The notes under the pieces were generated by a model. It was not told where the DNA came from. It did not search any database and worked only from the letters and a program-made list of their open reading frames with translations. This document shows positions 1-6,704 of a DNA stretch of 8,221 bases, piece by piece (within the stretch, counting starts at the first letter, position 1; each line of letters starts with the position of its first letter). The DNA is taken from NCBI GenBank assembly GCA_024653795.1, contig JANLHY010000309.1, forward strand, positions 1 to 8,221, read 5' to 3'. The DNA is from Candidatus Brocadiaceae bacterium (GTDB lineage: Bacteria > Planctomycetota > Brocadiia > Brocadiales > Brocadiaceae). The translations under genes and the position numbers were made by a program.

Positions 1-10
1 AGTTAGAAAG

Positions 11-116
11 TCCCCTCTTGGGAGGGGATTTAGGGGTGGGTAAGTCGGTAATTCGTGAAATATTCACTGAGATTTCACGCCCAAGGAACCCACCCCTAAC
101 CCCTCCCAAGAGGGGA
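11..116. repeat. MITE-like inverted repeat with nested hairpin
   Basis: The arm at 11-41 is the reverse complement of 88-116, apart from two extra bases in the left arm. The space between them holds a second hairpin in which CGTGAAAT (54-61) pairs with ATTTCACG (72-79). Each arm is itself palindromic (TCCCCTC / GAGGGGA). This is a non-coding, fold-back repeat. Its arm style (TTAGGGG-GGG) resembles the element at 5854-5962, so the two may belong to one family. No target duplication can be checked on the left because the window begins 10 bases upstream. Confidence 0.7.
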
Positions 117-167
117 ATAATGTGTGCCATTATAAAATATGTGGATTTAAGTTAAACACGGACAAAC

Positions 168-195
168 GTAGAGACGCATTGCTATGCGTCTGTAC
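168..195. repeat. REP-like palindrome (GTAG..TAC arms)
   Basis: AGACGCAT (172-179) pairs with ATGCGTCT (184-191) around a TGCT loop. GTA (168-170) and TAC (193-195) extend the stem across one G-G mismatch. The arms resemble those of the palindromes at 3881-3908 and 7149-7178, but the core differs. No T-run follows on either side, so I do not call it an intrinsic terminator, although it lies downstream of thiG and could stabilise the 3' end of that mRNA. Confidence 0.6.
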
Positions 196-285
196 AGTCA
201 GTGTCTCCCCAAAACCTGCATAAATAAAATGAAAATTCCTATACAATTAAATTAGGGTAAAAAGCACAGGCAGGTAAAATGAAGT

Positions 286-1080
286 CTAAAAATCCTTTTC
301 CGGACTGCTGGCTTTAGCGTAAAGTCTTTTGGGTATGCGTCCAGAAAGAAATGCAAGCCGGCCTGATTCACACGCCAGTTTCATAGCCTTTGCCATGCGT
401 ACAGGGTCTTTTGCAAGGGCAATTCCCGTGTTCAGTAACACACCCTCGCAACCGAGTTCCATGGCCATTGTCACATCCGATGCAGTACCGACACCTGCAT
501 CTACAATAATAGGAACCTTTGCCGATTCGAGGATAATGCGTATATTGTTTTTATTTAAAATACCTTGACCCGATCCAATTGGTGCACCGGCCGGCATGAC
601 ACAGGTTGCACCCGCATCTTCTAACTTTTTTGCGACAATAGGGTCGTCTGAGGTATACACAAGCACAGTAAAACCTTCTTTTACCAGGACTGTTGTTGCT
701 TTCAGAGTATCAATAGGGTCAGGCAGGAGTGTTTTCTCGTCACCGAGCACCTCCAGCTTGATCATGTCAGACATACCCGCTTCCCGTGCAAGGCGTGCTA
801 CCCGAATGGCCTCCTCGGCAGAATAACATCCCGCCGTATTGGGCAGAATTTTATATTTTTTTGTATCAATGTAATCTAGCAGGGATTCCGATTCATTGAT
901 TTTCACCCTTCGGACAGCGACGGTAACCACTTCTGCGCCGCTTGCCTCTAACGCTTCCGCCATTACTTCCATAGAAGGATATTTTCCCGTACCAACAAAA
1001 AGTCGGGAGGTAAATTCATACTTCCCGATCTTGAGTTTCTTGTCTTCGAGTTCCTTTTCGATTCTATCCGCCACCAACAA
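286..1080 (-). CDS. thiG: Thiazole synthase ThiG
   Basis: ThiG builds the thiazole phosphate ring of thiamine in the cytoplasm from 1-deoxy-D-xylulose 5-phosphate, dehydroglycine and the sulfur carried as thiocarboxylate on ThiS. The 264-residue product has the normal length and the TIM-barrel signatures of the family: the early FVGTGKY segment (28-34), NTAGC (81-85), the Schiff-base lysine in DMIKLEVLGD (K108), the phosphate-binding PIGSGQG loop (near 170) and VDAGVGTASD (near 195). The chosen start is a TTG that sits 8 bases after a clean GGAGGT. It overlaps the end of thiS by 17 bases, so ThiG is probably translated by coupling to its own sulfur donor. A GTG two codons further in is the alternative start. 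The product is the last gene of the minus-strand operon; no thiF, thiH or thiO is in view, so the activation and glycine-oxidation steps must be encoded elsewhere. Confidence 0.95.
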   Translation of the reverse strand: MLVADRIEKELEDKKLKIGKYEFTSRLFVGTGKYPSMEVMAEALEASGAEVVTVAVRRVKINESESLLDYIDTKKYKILPNTAGCYSAEEAIRVARLAREAGMSDMIKLEVLGDEKTLLPDPIDTLKATTVLVKEGFTVLVYTSDDPIVAKKLEDAGATCVMPAGAPIGSGQGILNKNNIRIILESAKVPIIVDAGVGTASDVTMAMELGCEGVLLNTGIALAKDPVRMAKAMKLACESGRLAFLSGRIPKRLYAKASSPEKDF

Positions 1081-1264
1081 AGGTCACTACCTCCAATATA
1101 TCCGCATCTTTAAGCATACGGTTAGAAAGTTCTTTCCTGGGAACAATCTGTAAATTCAATTCTACTGCTGCACGGTTCTTGTCAATCTTATATAAATCAA
1201 GCAATTTTTCTATGGTCGTTCCTTCTGAACATTCTTTCGGTTCGCCATTTAAAATGACTTTCAT
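1064..1264 (-). CDS. thiS: Sulfur carrier protein ThiS
   Basis: ThiS is the small ubiquitin-fold protein whose C-terminal glycine is adenylated by ThiF and converted to a thiocarboxylate, which ThiG then uses as sulfur donor for the thiazole ring. The 66-residue product has the usual length. It opens with MKVILNGEP, as in the family, contains TIEKLL and AVELN segments, and ends VTFVGGG, so the required terminal Gly-Gly is present. It begins 10 bases after the upstream flavoprotein stops, in an AT-rich stretch without a clear ribosome-binding site, which suggests translational coupling to that gene. Its end overlaps thiG by 17 bases. Confidence 0.94.
   Translation of the reverse strand: MKVILNGEPKECSEGTTIEKLLDLYKIDKNRAAVELNLQIVPRKELSNRMLKDADILEVVTFVGGG
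1089..1094 (-). promoter_or_regulatory. Shine-Dalgarno site deciding the thiG TTG start
   Basis: Read on the minus strand this is GGAGGT, followed by 8 bases and then TTG at 1080-1078. It lies inside the last codons of thiS. The spacing supports the uncommon TTG as the thiG start rather than the GTG two codons later. Confidence 0.6.
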
Positions 1265-1274
1265 AATTTATTTT

Positions 1275-3668
1275 TTATTTACAACAGCTCATTGTGGCAT
1301 CGGGTTTTTTAGACTTTACATACTCGTCTATTGCCTTTGCAGCCTTTTTCCCGGCGCCCATAGCCAGAATGACGGTTGCAGCGCCGGTCACAATATCCCC
1401 ACCGGCAAATACACCTTCCTTATTGGTTTTACAGGTCTCTAAATCTGCTACGATGTTGCCCCACTTATTTACCTGTAAATCAGGTGTTGTGGATGGGATT
1501 AAAGGGTTTGGGCCATTGCCAATAGCCATAATTACGCATTCCACATTAAGCACGAATTCGGAGCCTTTTACAGGAATAGGACGTCTTCTCCCTGACTCGT
1601 CAGGTTCGCCTAACTCCATTTTCACACACTCAAGTCCGCTGACCCAGCCTTTTTCATCACCTAAAATCTTTATGGGATTGGTCAGGAATTTAAACTGCAA
1701 CCCCTCTTCTTCGCCGTGATGGATTTCGTCTACCCTGGCGGGCATTTCATCTCTGGAACGCCGATAAACGACGTATACATTCTCGGCGCCCAGGCGCAGT
1801 GCGGTTCGGGCTGAATCCATAGCCACGTTACCTGCGCCAATTACTGCCACATTCTTCCGCATTGCTATTGGCGTTGCGTATTTTGTGTTGTAAGCCTTCA
1901 TCAGATTGACCCGTGTGAGGTATTCGTTTGCAGAGTATACGCCATTCAGGTTTTCGCCCGGGATTGCCATAAACATAGGCAATCCAGCGCCAGTACCTAC
2001 AAAAACCGCATCAAAGCCGTTTTGTAATAATTCATCAACGGTTTGTGCCTTTCCAACGACGGCATTAACTTCGATCTTTACTCCTAATTTCCGGAGATAT
2101 TCTACCTCTGATTCTACAATTGCCTTGGGTAACCTGAATTCAGGTATTCCATAGACCAATACACCGCCAGCCTTGTGCAGCGCCTCAAATATGGTGACAT
2201 CATGACCCATCTTTATAAGCTCACCTGCACAGGCAAGCCCTGCAGGACCTGCTCCTACGATTACTACCTTGCAACCTGTCTTTGGAGGGGGCTTTGGTAT
2301 GGTTACTGCATTGTGGGTTCGTTCATAGTCGGCAACAAAACGTTCCAGGTTTCCTATCGCCACGGGTTTGAATTTCTTACCCACGATGCAAACCTTTTCG
2401 CATTGATCTTCCTGTGGACATACCCGACCACAAACGGCAGGCAGGGCATTTGTTTCTTTAATTTTACGTGCCGCTGCAAGGAAATCACCTTCTGCAATGA
2501 GTTTGATAAATCCAGGCATGTCGATACTGACAGGGCACCCGTCACAACAAAGGGGTTTCTTACACTGCAAGCATCGTAATGCCTCCTGCCGCGCCATTTC
2601 TGGTGTGTATCCATACGGTACCTCTTCGAAATTCCTTACCCTGTTGGCGGGTTCTTGCTCCGGCATCTTTTGCCGTGGAATAGCGCCCATTTTCTTTGCG
2701 CCTGCCTTTTCAGCGCCTGTTGTGGGACCGGAAAGACCCTCTGCTAATTGGTCGATAACTGCATGTCCTTCAGTGGCGTGCATGGAAACCGATGGTTTAT
2801 GAACCATCCCCATACGGTCTTCTGGTGGTTTCCAACAGGAACTATCCTTTCCTACACTTTGTAATCTTGGATCTTGATCGTTGCTGGTGTATGTTTTCAA
2901 ACGCTGCATCAGATTGGCATAGTCAACCAGATGACCGTCAAACTCAGGTCCATCTACGCAAACAAACTTGGGTTTGTTATCTATCGAGACCCTGCAACCG
3001 CCGCACATGCCTGTCCCATCCACCATGATCGGATTGAGGCTCACGACCGTCTTTAAATTATAGGGTTTTGTAAGTCTGCTAACCGCAGCCATCAGCGGTA
3101 CTGGACCTACTGCGAATACGATATCAATCTTCTTCCCTTGGTTAATCAAGTCTTGTAATATCTGGGTTGGAAACCCCTTTGTGCCTTTTGAGCCATCGTC
3201 TGTGGCAATCATAAACTCGCTGCTGCATGCCTGCATTTCTTTTTCGCAAATCAAGAGGTCTTTGTTTCTTGCGCTGATAACGGATATAACATGGTTGCCT
3301 GCTGCGTAAAGCGCCTGAGCAATTGGCATCACCAGTGCAATGCCCAGTCCTCCACCAATACACACAGCAGTCCCATAATTCTCGATATGTGTAGGATGTC
3401 CTAATGGCCCCACTACATCTAAAATATAATCACCGACATTTAAGCCGGACAACTGGCGTGTCGTATCTCCCACGACCTGGAAAATAATGGTAATCGTCCC
3501 GCGGGTACTGTCAGAGCCAGCTATCGTTAAGGGTATTCTTTCGCCAAGCTCGTCTATACGGAGCATAACGAATTGTCCTGGTTTCCTTTTGCTGGCGATC
3601 TTAGGCGCTTCAATCTTCATTAAAAAAGTAGATTCTGCAATCTTTGACTTTTCAATAATCTTAAACAT
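1275..3668 (-). CDS. Fused NfnAB/SudBA-like NAD(P)H:ferredoxin oxidoreductase
   Basis: This 797-residue protein fuses two subunits that are often separate genes. Residues 1-100 form a ferredoxin-reductase-like FAD domain (PGQFVMLR, RIPLTIAG at 44-51). Residues 100-205 form an NAD(P)-binding domain (GGGLGIALVMP at 105-115). A [2Fe-2S] site follows (C222, C225, C237). Residues about 345-450 carry two cysteine clusters for [4Fe-4S] centres (C366, C369, C374 or C375, C378; C413, C417, C423, C427). The GltA-like half then has an FAD dinucleotide fold (VVIVGAGPAGLA, 468-479), an NADPH fold (VAVIGAGNVAMD, 607-618) and the closing AGGDIVTGAAT segment (755-765). Relatives are annotated as NADH-dependent ferredoxin:NADP oxidoreductase (NfnAB), sulfide dehydrogenase (SudBA) or glutamate synthase small subunit. 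No glutamate synthase large subunit is nearby, so I favour electron bifurcation or transhydrogenation between NADH, NADPH and ferredoxin. Family alignment supports the ATG start; GGGGGAG lies very close upstream. It heads the operon with thiS and thiG. Confidence 0.9.
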   Translation of the reverse strand: MFKIIEKSKIAESTFLMKIEAPKIASKRKPGQFVMLRIDELGERIPLTIAGSDSTRGTITIIFQVVGDTTRQLSGLNVGDYILDVVGPLGHPTHIENYGTAVCIGGGLGIALVMPIAQALYAAGNHVISVISARNKDLLICEKEMQACSSEFMIATDDGSKGTKGFPTQILQDLINQGKKIDIVFAVGPVPLMAAVSRLTKPYNLKTVVSLNPIMVDGTGMCGGCRVSIDNKPKFVCVDGPEFDGHLVDYANLMQRLKTYTSNDQDPRLQSVGKDSSCWKPPEDRMGMVHKPSVSMHATEGHAVIDQLAEGLSGPTTGAEKAGAKKMGAIPRQKMPEQEPANRVRNFEEVPYGYTPEMARQEALRCLQCKKPLCCDGCPVSIDMPGFIKLIAEGDFLAAARKIKETNALPAVCGRVCPQEDQCEKVCIVGKKFKPVAIGNLERFVADYERTHNAVTIPKPPPKTGCKVVIVGAGPAGLACAGELIKMGHDVTIFEALHKAGGVLVYGIPEFRLPKAIVESEVEYLRKLGVKIEVNAVVGKAQTVDELLQNGFDAVFVGTGAGLPMFMAIPGENLNGVYSANEYLTRVNLMKAYNTKYATPIAMRKNVAVIGAGNVAMDSARTALRLGAENVYVVYRRSRDEMPARVDEIHHGEEEGLQFKFLTNPIKILGDEKGWVSGLECVKMELGEPDESGRRRPIPVKGSEFVLNVECVIMAIGNGPNPLIPSTTPDLQVNKWGNIVADLETCKTNKEGVFAGGDIVTGAATVILAMGAGKKAAKAIDEYVKSKKPDATMSCCK

Positions 3669-3706
3669 ATCTCCCCCATCCCTATTGAAACACTAATGCA
3701 ATAACA

Positions 3707-3852
3707 AGTTAGAAAGTCCCCTCTTGGGAGGGGAATAATTTGTGCCACCCCAAAACCCGCCTGTCTGCGCCTGCCTGTGCGTGGCACGCAGACAGGTGCG
3801 GAGACGCACAGGCAGGCATAAATAAAATGAAAATTCCTATACAATTAAATTA
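3707..3852. repeat. Composite intergenic repeat, right copy
   Basis: This is the second copy of the composite repeat at 1-254, in the same orientation. It keeps the 28-base opening block, the GGGGAATAATTTGTGCCA block and the 37-base closing block (3816-3852). It lacks the long fold-back element and instead carries the interleaved palindromes at 3760-3817. The two copies bracket the whole minus-strand operon. This copy begins about 38 bases upstream of the flavoprotein start, so it may overlap that gene's promoter, which I could not identify. Confidence 0.75.
3760..3817. repeat. Two interleaved perfect stems (pseudoknot topology)
   Basis: CCTGTCTGCG (3760-3769) is the reverse complement of 3787-3796. 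GCCTGCCTGTGCGT (3769-3782) is the reverse complement of 3804-3817. The arms occur in the order A, B, A', B', so the two stems cross rather than nest and share only base 3769. In single-stranded DNA or RNA they could form a pseudoknot or act as alternatives. The GC-rich block stands out from the AT-rich surroundings and replaces different sequence in the left copy of the composite repeat. Confidence 0.7.
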
Positions 3853-3874
3853 TGCATTCGGCGACTATTTTTAT

Positions 3875-3914
3875 TTGCATGTAGGGGCAATTCATGAATT
3901 GCCCCTACATGCAA
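3875..3914. repeat. Perfect 40-bp palindrome
   Basis: Bases 3875-3894 are the exact reverse complement of 3895-3914, with no loop. The inner part (3881-3908) has GTAGGGGC...GCCCCTAC arms around an AATTCATGAATT core. The same arms recur at 7149-7178 with another core. It lies between two divergently transcribed operons and is followed by AT-rich sequence without a T-run, so it looks like a dispersed REP-type repeat rather than a terminator. Confidence 0.8.
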
Positions 3915-4001
3915 GATTGAAATTTCTGAACATGAACATAAATAATAATTTATCAGAGTGATGGTAACTTATCTACAAAAAAAATGCAAGGGAAAAGAAG
4001 T

Positions 4002-4030
4002 TTGACAAAGAGCCTTATTCTGCATATAAT
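4002..4030 (+). promoter_or_regulatory. Consensus sigma-70 promoter for nrnA-udg
   Basis: TTGACA (4002-4007) and TATAAT (4025-4030) are both perfect matches to the consensus and are separated by exactly 17 bases. Transcription would begin near 4037, giving a leader of about 40 bases before the GTG start at 4078. A ribosome-binding site, AGGAG (4064-4068), precedes that start by 9 bases. Confidence 0.85.
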
Positions 4031-4077
4031 CCTCATTCTTTCTTGCAACAGAATGATCAGGTTAGGAGTATTTACAA

Positions 4078-5073
4078 GTGATAGAAACCACCACAAAAAC
4101 GCATATTAACGAGATCATTGACATTGTAAAGCATTATGATCGTTTTCTCATTACCACGCACGTTCGGGCTGATGGGGACGGTATTGGGTCAGAAGTAGCT
4201 TTATATCATGCGCTCAGGGGGATGGGGAAGTCGGCCAGTATTGCCAATGATTCTCCGATTCCACAGATTTATAAGTTCATCGTTCCGGGTACGGGGATGT
4301 ACATCCATCCCGAACTTCCCCAAGGCCGCGCAGAGGTTGTTTTTACCCTGGATTGTCCTACCCTTGATCGGTTAGGGAAGATACAGGGAATCATCCCCGA
4401 AGATGCTGTAATCATAAACATAGACCACCATATTTCCAACGAACATTTCGGGAAGATTAACTGGGTATCGGAGGAGATGTGTGCCACCGGTGAGATTATA
4501 CTGCATCTGCTGAAAGGAGGAAATATCGACATTACCCCCGACATGGCAACCGCATTATATGTTGCGATGGTGACAGATACAGGGCGGTTTACCCATTCCA
4601 ATACAACGCCAGAAGCGCTTAGAATAGCTGCGTTCCTGATCGAACGTGGCGCACGGCATGTTGAGATTTCCAAACACGTCTATAATACTAATCCATACAA
4701 TTTGGTAAAATTGAATGCCCTGTCGCTCAACACTGTTAATCTTCATTCGTCGAATAGAATTGCCACTATCTGGCTTACCAGGAAAATGCTGTGGGAGACG
4801 GGCGTTAATCCAATTGATACGCAGGAATTTGCAGACATTCCGATATCGATCGATGGTGTTGTTGTTGGTGTATTACTCCGGGAAATGACAGAACCCAACT
4901 GGATCAAGGTAAGTCTGCGGAGTCGAAACGGCTTTGATGTGAATACCATTGCCAAAAAGTTTGAGGGAGGAGGCCACAAGTATGCGGCCGGTTGTGAAAT
5001 ACAGGGCACTATTACAGAAGTACAACGGCTCATTCTTGATGAGTTAGAAAAGGCGCTATCGCAAAAGAAGTAA
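4078..5073 (+). CDS. nrnA: DHH-family nanoRNase/pAp phosphatase (NrnA-like)
   Basis: NrnA-type enzymes use two metal ions in the cytoplasm to degrade very short RNA oligonucleotides to mononucleotides, and many also dephosphorylate 3'-phosphoadenosine 5'-phosphate. The 331-residue length is typical. The DHH domain motifs appear in order: THVRADGDGIGS (H28, D32, D34), LDCP (D92), IDHHIS with the namesake D116-H117-H118, and TDTGRF (D167). The C-terminal DHHA1 domain has the substrate-binding GGGHKYAAG loop (297-305). The start is a GTG, chosen because AGGAG lies 9 bases upstream and a consensus promoter lies 48 bases before the start. The glycosylase gene begins one base after its stop. A cyclic-di-nucleotide phosphodiesterase (GdpP-like) role is less likely because there are no membrane or GGDEF-like segments. 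Confidence 0.92.
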   Translation: MIETTTKTHINEIIDIVKHYDRFLITTHVRADGDGIGSEVALYHALRGMGKSASIANDSPIPQIYKFIVPGTGMYIHPELPQGRAEVVFTLDCPTLDRLGKIQGIIPEDAVIINIDHHISNEHFGKINWVSEEMCATGEIILHLLKGGNIDITPDMATALYVAMVTDTGRFTHSNTTPEALRIAAFLIERGARHVEISKHVYNTNPYNLVKLNALSLNTVNLHSSNRIATIWLTRKMLWETGVNPIDTQEFADIPISIDGVVVGVLLREMTEPNWIKVSLRSRNGFDVNTIAKKFEGGGHKYAAGCEIQGTITEVQRLILDELEKALSQKK

Positions 5074-5074
5074 G

Positions 5075-5752
5075 ATGAATGAAATAAGAAGAGAATTAGC
5101 ATCCATAATTAGCGCCGTTAAAACCAGGATCGATCTTGAAAAGAGGTTCGGTGTAGATACCATCACCCTCTCTAAATCGAATAGTGAGAAAGAACGAAAG
5201 ATTAAACTATTGGAAGAATTGAGAGGAGAAATGTTGGCTTGTCACAAATGTCCCCTCGGTAAGACTCGAACCAATCTTGTCTTTGGCGTTGGCGATCCTA
5301 TGGCAAAGCTCATGTTTGTGGGGGAAGCGCCTGGACGGGACGAAGATCTACAAGGCGAACCATTCGTCGGCAGGGCTGGTCAATTACTTACAAAGATTAT
5401 TGAGGCAATTGGTTTGAAACGGAGCGATGTGTACATTGCCAACGTCCTGAAGTGCCGTCCGCCGGGAAACCGTAATCCCCTTCCGGAAGAAATCGTCCTC
5501 TGCATGCCTTATCTCATCAAACAGATCGAGACAATTCAGCCAAAGGCCTTGTGTGCCTTAGGTACCTTTGCCGCTCAAACCCTGCTCAACACAAAGGCTC
5601 CTGTTGGTACGTTGCGGGGGAAATTCCACGAATACAAAGGAATACCTATGATGGTTACCTATCATCCCGCCTATCTCCTGAGAAACCCCAATGACAAGGC
5701 CAAGGTCTGGGATGATATGAAGAAGGTGCGGGATTTTTTGAATGAATTATAG
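5075..5752 (+). CDS. Family 4 uracil-DNA glycosylase with [4Fe-4S] cluster
   Basis: This enzyme removes uracil, mainly from deaminated cytosine, to start base-excision repair. The 225-residue protein has the family 4 layout. An N-terminal extension of about 50 charged residues is followed by the cluster cysteines C56 and C59 (CHKCPL), motif A GEAPGRDEDLQGEPFVGRAG (83-102), IANVLKCRPPGNRNP (121-135, with cluster Cys C127), the fourth cysteine C143, and the C-terminal TYHPAYLLRN motif (195-204). The ATG lies one base after the stop of the NrnA gene, with only a weak purine-rich stretch ahead of it, so translation is probably coupled. Sharing a transcript places nucleic-acid clean-up and repair together. 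The N-terminal extension before the first cysteine is somewhat long and its role is unknown. Confidence 0.93.
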   Translation: MNEIRRELASIISAVKTRIDLEKRFGVDTITLSKSNSEKERKIKLLEELRGEMLACHKCPLGKTRTNLVFGVGDPMAKLMFVGEAPGRDEDLQGEPFVGRAGQLLTKIIEAIGLKRSDVYIANVLKCRPPGNRNPLPEEIVLCMPYLIKQIETIQPKALCALGTFAAQTLLNTKAPVGTLRGKFHEYKGIPMMVTYHPAYLLRNPNDKAKVWDDMKKVRDFLNEL

Positions 5753-5853
5753 TCAATATCCAAACAATGAACCTCTTTTTGTATGCAGGAATAAAGGGAA
5801 ATCTTGATGCCTCAGATTTCCTGGTTTCACTGGAAAGATTTGTATCAAAATAG
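5753..5853 (+). other. Intergenic stretch with a 28-codon ORF
   Basis: An open frame runs from ATG at 5767 to TAG at 5851-5853 and would encode a 28-residue peptide beginning MNLFLYAGIKGNLD. I see no ribosome-binding site in front of it and do not recognise the peptide. Within it GGAAATC (5797-5803) pairs with GATTTCC (5815-5821), a weak hairpin without a T-run. The stop codon lies in the copied target sequence of the element that follows, so the stop predates that insertion. It may be a relict or chance. Confidence 0.25.
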
Positions 5854-5962
5854 GTAACAGTTCACCCCACCTAAACCTCCCCCATCAAGGGGGAGGAATA
5901 CAAGGGGACAATGAATATTCCCCGCCCCTGGTGGGGGGTTAGGGGAGGGGGTGAACTGCTAC
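5854..5962. mobile_element. MITE-like element with 8-bp target duplication
   Basis: The ends are inverted repeats: GTAACAGTTCACCCC at 5854-5868 matches the reverse complement of 5948-5962 with one mismatch, and looser similarity continues inward. Each arm holds its own hairpin, for example CCTCCCCC / GGGGGAGG at 5876-5896. The octamer CAAAATAG flanks the element directly on both sides (5846-5853 and 5963-5970), as expected for a target-site duplication. There is no coding capacity, so movement would need a transposase in trans. It is inserted between the repair operon and the toxin-antitoxin pair and could also end transcription from the glycosylase gene by folding. Confidence 0.75.
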
Positions 5963-6033
5963 CAAAATAGAATCATATTTATTTTTTACCTAAATGTATA
6001 TGTTTTCACGAAACAAAACGAAGGAGACTATGT

Positions 6034-6333
6034 ATGGCGACACTAAATATTAAAAGTACATCAGGGGAAACAGACACTATCAAAAAATTCCTGACTGATG
6101 GTCTTGAAGAAGAAAAGCGAAGAATTAAATTTGCATTAGATTTATCTGATTCAACAATCAGAAATTATGAAAAGAAATACCACATGTCTTCGGCAGCTTT
6201 TATTGAAAAATTTAAAAATGGAGAGATAGAGGAAAACGATGACACTTTCAATTGGTGGGCTGAATACAAACTAAGAAGCGAACTTTCACGAAAAATAAAA
6301 ACAATTGAAGATATTGAGATATGTCAACAATAA
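6034..6333 (+). CDS. Putative antitoxin of a TumE-type pair
   Basis: This 99-residue, charged, AT-rich gene lies directly before the toxin-like gene and overlaps it by 13 bases. AAGGAG (6021-6026) sits 7 bases before the ATG; a competing ATG at 6030 leads to a stop after seven codons. Residues 20-50 are rich in Lys, Glu and Arg and likely helical. Residues 45-79 (YEKKYHMSSAAFIEKFKNGE, then acidic residues and FNWWAEY) match the pattern I know from small partners of DUF6516 toxins: a short helix with SS.EF...F..GE, an acidic patch and W/F-E/W-A..Y. No classical DNA-binding domain is evident. The function rests on this pattern and on the gene order; the antitoxin role is inferred. Confidence 0.65.
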   Translation: MATLNIKSTSGETDTIKKFLTDGLEEEKRRIKFALDLSDSTIRNYEKKYHMSSAAFIEKFKNGEIEENDDTFNWWAEYKLRSELSRKIKTIEDIEICQQ

Positions 6334-6701
6334 AAGATTACTTGCATGAATTGGAAAAGCTTATCCATGATGCGCCATGTAAGTTATTTGCTGATTTTCA
6401 AATAGAAAATAGGGGAGACGTTGCATTATATTTGAGAGGAAAAATTATTTTTACCAATGAAAGCGAATTACAGTTTAAAGAATACTTTATTACTATCCCG
6501 ATAATGAAAAAAGTGGCTTATTCTTATCATTACCAAAATAGAGACAAAGAACTCATCTTCAGATACGACAGTGCAGAGCATCACAAAGAAATAGAAACCT
6601 ATCCATACCACAAGCATGTAATCAATGAAGTGTTACCTTCAGACATCTTGTCATTGAAGGAAGTGATAAAAGAGATACTCCAAACATTAATCAAGGTATA
6701 A
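6321..6701 (+). CDS. TumE-family (DUF6516) toxin-like protein
   Basis: The 126-residue product matches the DUF6516/TumE pattern. It has an N-terminal helix (DYLHELEKLI), a beta-rich middle (ALYLRGKIIFTNESELQFKE, 35-54), then AYSYHYQNRDKELIFRYDSA (66-85) with the R81-Y82-D83 signature, paired H87-H88, YPYHKHV (94-100) and a closing LPSDILSLKEVIKEIL segment. TumE has been described as the toxin of the TumE-TumA toxin-antitoxin system; its exact target is not something the sequence shows. The ATG lies inside the end of the upstream gene and has no strong ribosome-binding site of its own, so synthesis should depend on translation of the antitoxin. The order here is antitoxin first. The gene seems intact. 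It sits in an island with broken genes downstream, typical of toxin-antitoxin modules that persist while their neighbours decay. Confidence 0.7.
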   Translation: MSTIKDYLHELEKLIHDAPCKLFADFQIENRGDVALYLRGKIIFTNESELQFKEYFITIPIMKKVAYSYHYQNRDKELIFRYDSAEHHKEIETYPYHKHVINEVLPSDILSLKEVIKEILQTLIKV

Positions 6702-6704
6702 ATT

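Larger units (their letters stand above)
1..254. repeat. Composite intergenic repeat, left copy
   Basis: This stretch shares three blocks, in the same order, with 3707-3852. They are the first 28 bases (1-28 = 3707-3734), a short block reading GGGGAATAAT.TGTGCCA (about 113-129 and 3730-3747), and a 37-base block at 218-254 that is identical to 3816-3852. Between the shared blocks this copy carries the fold-back element at 11-116 and the small palindrome at 168-195, neither of which is in the other copy. It lies just beyond the 3' end of thiG and contains no convincing gene. Confidence 0.75.

Noticed and set aside
1275..3668. Glutamate synthase small subunit acting in ammonium assimilation
   Set aside because: The GltA-like half is fused to a ferredoxin-reductase-like half with a [2Fe-2S] site, and no large glutamate synthase subunit is nearby. 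The fused architecture fits NfnAB/Sud better.
3669..3760. TPP riboswitch in the leader of the operon containing thiS and thiG
   Set aside because: Thiamine genes often carry one, but the leader before the flavoprotein shows neither the conserved CTGAGA motif nor the ACCTGATC-like motif, and it is short. The CTGAGA at 67-72 lies inside a repeat beyond the operon end.
3875..3914. Bidirectional intrinsic terminator
   Set aside because: There is no T-run after either arm, and it sits upstream of both divergent operons where a terminator has no purpose.
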